Positions 61,731-64,000 of a stretch of DNA of 64,000 bases are shown here, in pieces (positions within the stretch are counted from its first letter, which is position 1; every line of letters starts with the position of its first letter). The notes beneath the pieces are model-generated. The model ran no database searches. It was given only the letters and a program-made list of their open reading frames with translations, and was not told where the DNA came from. This DNA is from Nymphaea colorata (Eukaryota > Streptophyta > Magnoliopsida > Nymphaeales > Nymphaeaceae), in the NCBI RefSeq assembly GCF_008831285.2, contig NC_045139.1:19422892-19486891 (forward strand). Reading direction: 5' to 3'. A program made the position numbers and the translations under genes.

Positions 61731-62629
61731 CAGCTCGGCTTGATGAACTTTTTTAATCGAGTTAGTCCAAGTGTCAAATAACCAGCTCAAGCCCAGCCCA
61801 TCATGAGTCAGGTATCCAGTCCGTTGCCTTTTTCCAAGCCAATTTTTTTTCTTTTATTTTAAGTTTTAAGCATTGTCTTTGTGATGTATTGAGTATAAAT
61901 TTTGTTTCAAATTTGTATGACCCAATCATATTTTTGTTATTAAAAAAACATTTGAATAACTTAATATATGTTTCTCACCAAATCACTCTTAATATTACAT
62001 CTATAAGGTTAGGTTGCAAAAAAAAAATATTGTAATAAATAATTTTAATGAGTCTGGTATTTGTTTCTTACGCAAATAGGTCTGGTTTTTACCAACTTCT
62101 AGATATACTTTTGTGACTGTGAACTAGTTAATGGTATTTCAAGGTTATGCCCATATTTGGGAGTTGGAGTGACTAGACCAACTTTTTTATGCCTCCACTC
62201 CTAGTCTTTGATGCTTAGGGGCAGTTAATTTACATTTATGACACATTATGTGCTATATATCGTAAATATATTTCACAAAATCTAATCCTTTCCCTAAAAA
62301 ACAAGTCGCTCTTGTTCTACTTATGCAGCCGCTCCTAAAATTGAGCTCGAACTCCGCCCTTCCATGGTATGTCTCTTCACCGTTTGTGAGAACGCTCTTG
62401 TCCACAGGGGAGCTTGAAGAAGGGCAGCTCAGCTGGTTAAGCGCATTTGCCAGCCTGAACTATCTTTTTTGTCATCTCTAAATTTCATACGGTTTCTTAC
62501 CTTCTCCACCTCGTTTTTCAAGCTTGAAGGCTCTAAGACATTGCTTACTTATTCATAACCTAACAGAGTTTAAACTACCCACTTGCTGCCCTTGTCACCG
62601 TGAACTAGCTAGCCCACTTTTTATTGGAC

Positions 62630-62635
62630 CACGTG
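62630..62635. promoter_or_regulatory. G-box (CACGTG) upstream of the cpSRP43 gene
   Basis: The sequence ATTGGACCACGTGTTCG lies about 225 bases before the cpSRP43 start codon. CACGTG is the core bound by bZIP and bHLH factors in many light-regulated plant promoters. A TGGGCC motif (minus strand, near 62685-62691) lies between it and the gene. The functional assignment is inference. Confidence 0.45.
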
Positions 62636-62857
62636 TTCGAGCCTTTGGCGTTGTGGGTCCCCAAATTCAAAACCATGTGGCAGGACCCGGCCCAGTTCTG
62701 AAGCTCCATCTTTTGCCCACAGTGCCAGAGAGATGGCACCATGAAACATGAGGATATGGTTCCTTATCCCAAAATCTAGCTCGTTCTCTCTCTCGTTTTC
62801 ACACTTCTCATAGACTGGTGAAGAACTCCCTGGTTTCTCCTTCCTCTCATCACGCTG

Positions 62858-64000
62858 ATGGATGCCATTCTTACCCACCACTCCTCACTCTCCCCCAAGC
62901 CTCCACTGTCGACCCTTTCCTCCAATCTCACCAAATGCCTCCCCTTTACCATCCACATCCCTCCATCCACGAGTTTTGCTGGCACTGGCACTTCCGCCAA
63001 CATCCAGAGGCTATACTCTGCCATCCATAAGAACCACCAATCTTTCATCCCCAGGACTTCTACGACACAAAATACGAGCGTCCAAGAGGATGAAGAAGCG
63101 TATGGAGAAGTGAAGGGGATCATAGGGAGCAGGGTGGTCGAAGGCCCTAGAATGGAGTACCTCATCGAGTGGAAAGACGGGCACACACCCTCTTGGATTC
63201 CTTCCCAGAACATCGCGAAGGACGTCATCGCGGAGTACGAGACCCCCTGGTGGACGGCCGCTAAGAAGGCCGACGAGGCTGCCCTGCGTTCCCTCCTTTC
63301 CCAGGAAGGCGGCTCCCTCCGCGACGTCGACGCTGTCGACGAGAACGGCCGAACGGCGCTCATGTTCGTCACCGGGCTGGGTTCGGAGGAGTGCATCCGG
63401 CTGCTAGTGGAGGCCGGCGCGGCGTTGGATTGGCAGGACGAGGTGGGATTTACAGCACTGCATATGGCAGCCGGGTACGTGAAGCCGGGAGCAGTCAGGA
63501 CGCTTCTGAAGTGTGGGGCAGACCCAGAATTAGAGGACCAAAGAGGGCGAACGCCGGGGAAGCTCGCGAAAGAGCTGCTGGAGCAGACGCCGCGGGCGAA
63601 TCCCGTGCAATTTGCCCGGCGATTGAGCCTCGAGTCTGTAATCAAGGAGCTCGAAGGGGCGATATTTGAATTCGCAGAAGTGGAGCAAATTGTGGGGAAG
63701 AGGACTAATGGCCGGAGAAAGGAATACTTGGTGCTGTGGAAGGATGGAGGAGACAAAGAATGGGTGGAAGAGAAGTTTGTTGGGGAAGATCTTGTGAGGG
63801 ACTACGAGGCTGGGCTGGAGTACGCCGTCGCTGAGGCGGTGCTAGGGAAGAGGGAGGGCAGCGAGGAAGGGAAGTGGGAGTATCTGGTGAAGTGGGAGGA
63901 CGTGGAAGAGCCAACTTGGGAGGAAGCGGAGAACATCGACCCGGAGCTGGTGGCGGAGTTTGAGCGGCAGCATGGTGAAGCCCCGGCTCCTGGGGAGGTT
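62858..64000 (+). CDS. CAO: Chloroplast signal recognition particle 43 kDa protein (cpSRP43/CAO), 3' end beyond window
   Basis: cpSRP43 is the chloroplast-specific SRP subunit that chaperones light-harvesting chlorophyll proteins through the stroma to the thylakoid, acting with cpSRP54 and Alb3. The single open frame from ATG 62858 gives 381 residues with no stop before 64000. Residues 1 to about 75 are Ser/Thr/Pro-rich and low in acidic residues, as in a transit peptide. Chromodomain 1 is at about 84-132 (GIIGSRVV...[17 protein letters not shown]), the ankyrin repeats at about 135-245 ([36 protein letters not shown]), chromodomain 2 at about 274-322 ([17 protein letters not shown]) and chromodomain 3 at about 324-370 ([20 protein letters not shown]). 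The family is about 370-390 residues long, so only a few C-terminal codons are likely missing. The frame has no intron in the window and is GC-rich compared with the region. A G-box lies upstream. Confidence 0.96.
   Translation, partial: MDAILTHHSSLSPKPPLSTLSSNLTKCLPFTIHIPPSTSFAGTGTSANIQRLYSAIHKNHQSFIPRTSTTQNTSVQEDEEAYGEVKGIIGSRVVEGPRMEYLIEWKDGHTPSWIPSQNIAKDVIAEYETPWWTAAKKADEAALRSLLSQEGGSLRDVDAVDENGRTALMFVTGLGSEECIRLLVEAGAALDWQDEVGFTALHMAAGYVKPGAVRTLLKCGADPELEDQRGRTPGKLAKELLEQTPRANPVQFARRLSLESVIKELEGAIFEFAEVEQIVGKRTNGRRKEYLVLWKDGGDKEWVEEKFVGEDLVRDYEAGLEYAVAEAVLGKREGSEEGKWEYLVKWEDVEEPTWEEAENIDPELVAEFERQHGEAPAPGEV

Larger units (their letters stand above)
59109..62857. other. Intergenic region upstream of the cpSRP43 gene
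   Basis: It holds a possible copia LTR remnant around 59400-59680, MITE-like elements at 60535-60797 and 61281-61494, a (TA)n tract at 61577-61626, a 26-base tandem duplication at 61679-61730, and degenerate GGCTCGGTCTGGCACGAAGC-type repeats near 61050-61180. A second unrecognised frame of 124 codons starts at 59865; I do not support it as a gene. The last 250 bases are the probable cpSRP43 promoter. Confidence 0.5.

Noticed and set aside
62428..62460. tRNA-like word GCTCAGCTGGTTAAGCGC
   Set aside because: It resembles an A box, but no B box or cloverleaf partner lies at the right distance; GTTCGAGCC at 62635 is about 200 bases away.
62776..63756. Open minus-strand frame of 326 codons
   Set aside because: It is the antisense shadow of the GC-rich cpSRP43 coding sequence and shows no recognisable domain.
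1..64000. CRISPR arrays, bacterial operons or phage-like modules
   Set aside because: The window is a plant nuclear sequence with spliced genes; no regularly spaced repeats or prokaryotic gene clusters are present.

Overview
The window is nuclear DNA from a seed plant, most likely an angiosperm. The evidence is AT-rich intergenic DNA, GT-AG introns up to about 8 kb, plant-only gene families (ARID-HMG protein, cpSRP43, MIR171), a Ty1/copia retrotransposon, and fragments of chloroplast DNA. I cannot name the species. All exon models below were read by eye from splice sites, reading phase and remembered family conservation; none was tested against RNA.

Layout, left to right. (1) 1-1742: AT-rich intergenic DNA with short tandem repeats. 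(2) 1743-10645, plus: a seven-exon exosome subunit gene of the RRP43/EXOSC8 type. Its fourth intron carries a degenerate antisense Ty1/copia element at 3330-8897. (3) 13084-15632, minus: a six-exon ARID plus HMG-box gene (HMGB9/15 type). (4) 19716-20003, minus: a chloroplast ndhE fragment with an open frame. (5) 20815-29823, minus: a three-exon plant-specific nuclear-type protein of 219 residues with an LDLNL (EAR-like) tail. Its second intron is 8.2 kb and contains a decayed chloroplast rps16 exon 2. (6) About 30-35.5 kb: repeat-rich intergenic DNA with MITE-like elements and a SINE candidate. (7) 36290-36373, plus: a microRNA171 hairpin, which no protein ORF scan can show. (8) 40792-49587, minus: a twelve-exon DUF21/CNNM plus CBS-domain membrane protein. 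(9) 49.6-62.8 kb: repeats, including the 3' end of a LINE that runs into a (TA)n tract and several copies of a dispersed 'GGAGCCA' repeat. (10) 62858 to the window edge, plus: an intronless cpSRP43 (CAO) gene, with three chromodomains around ankyrin repeats, open to base 64000.

The genes do not form a pathway. They are separate housekeeping and regulatory loci: RNA decay, chromatin, microRNA control of GRAS factors, metal-ion homeostasis, and thylakoid targeting of light-harvesting proteins. I found no convincing novel multi-gene system. The most useful items are the MIR171 locus, the complete-looking cpSRP43 frame at the edge, two chloroplast insertions of different apparent age, and the copia insertion whose 5' LTR has lost its outer end close to an RRP43 splice acceptor.
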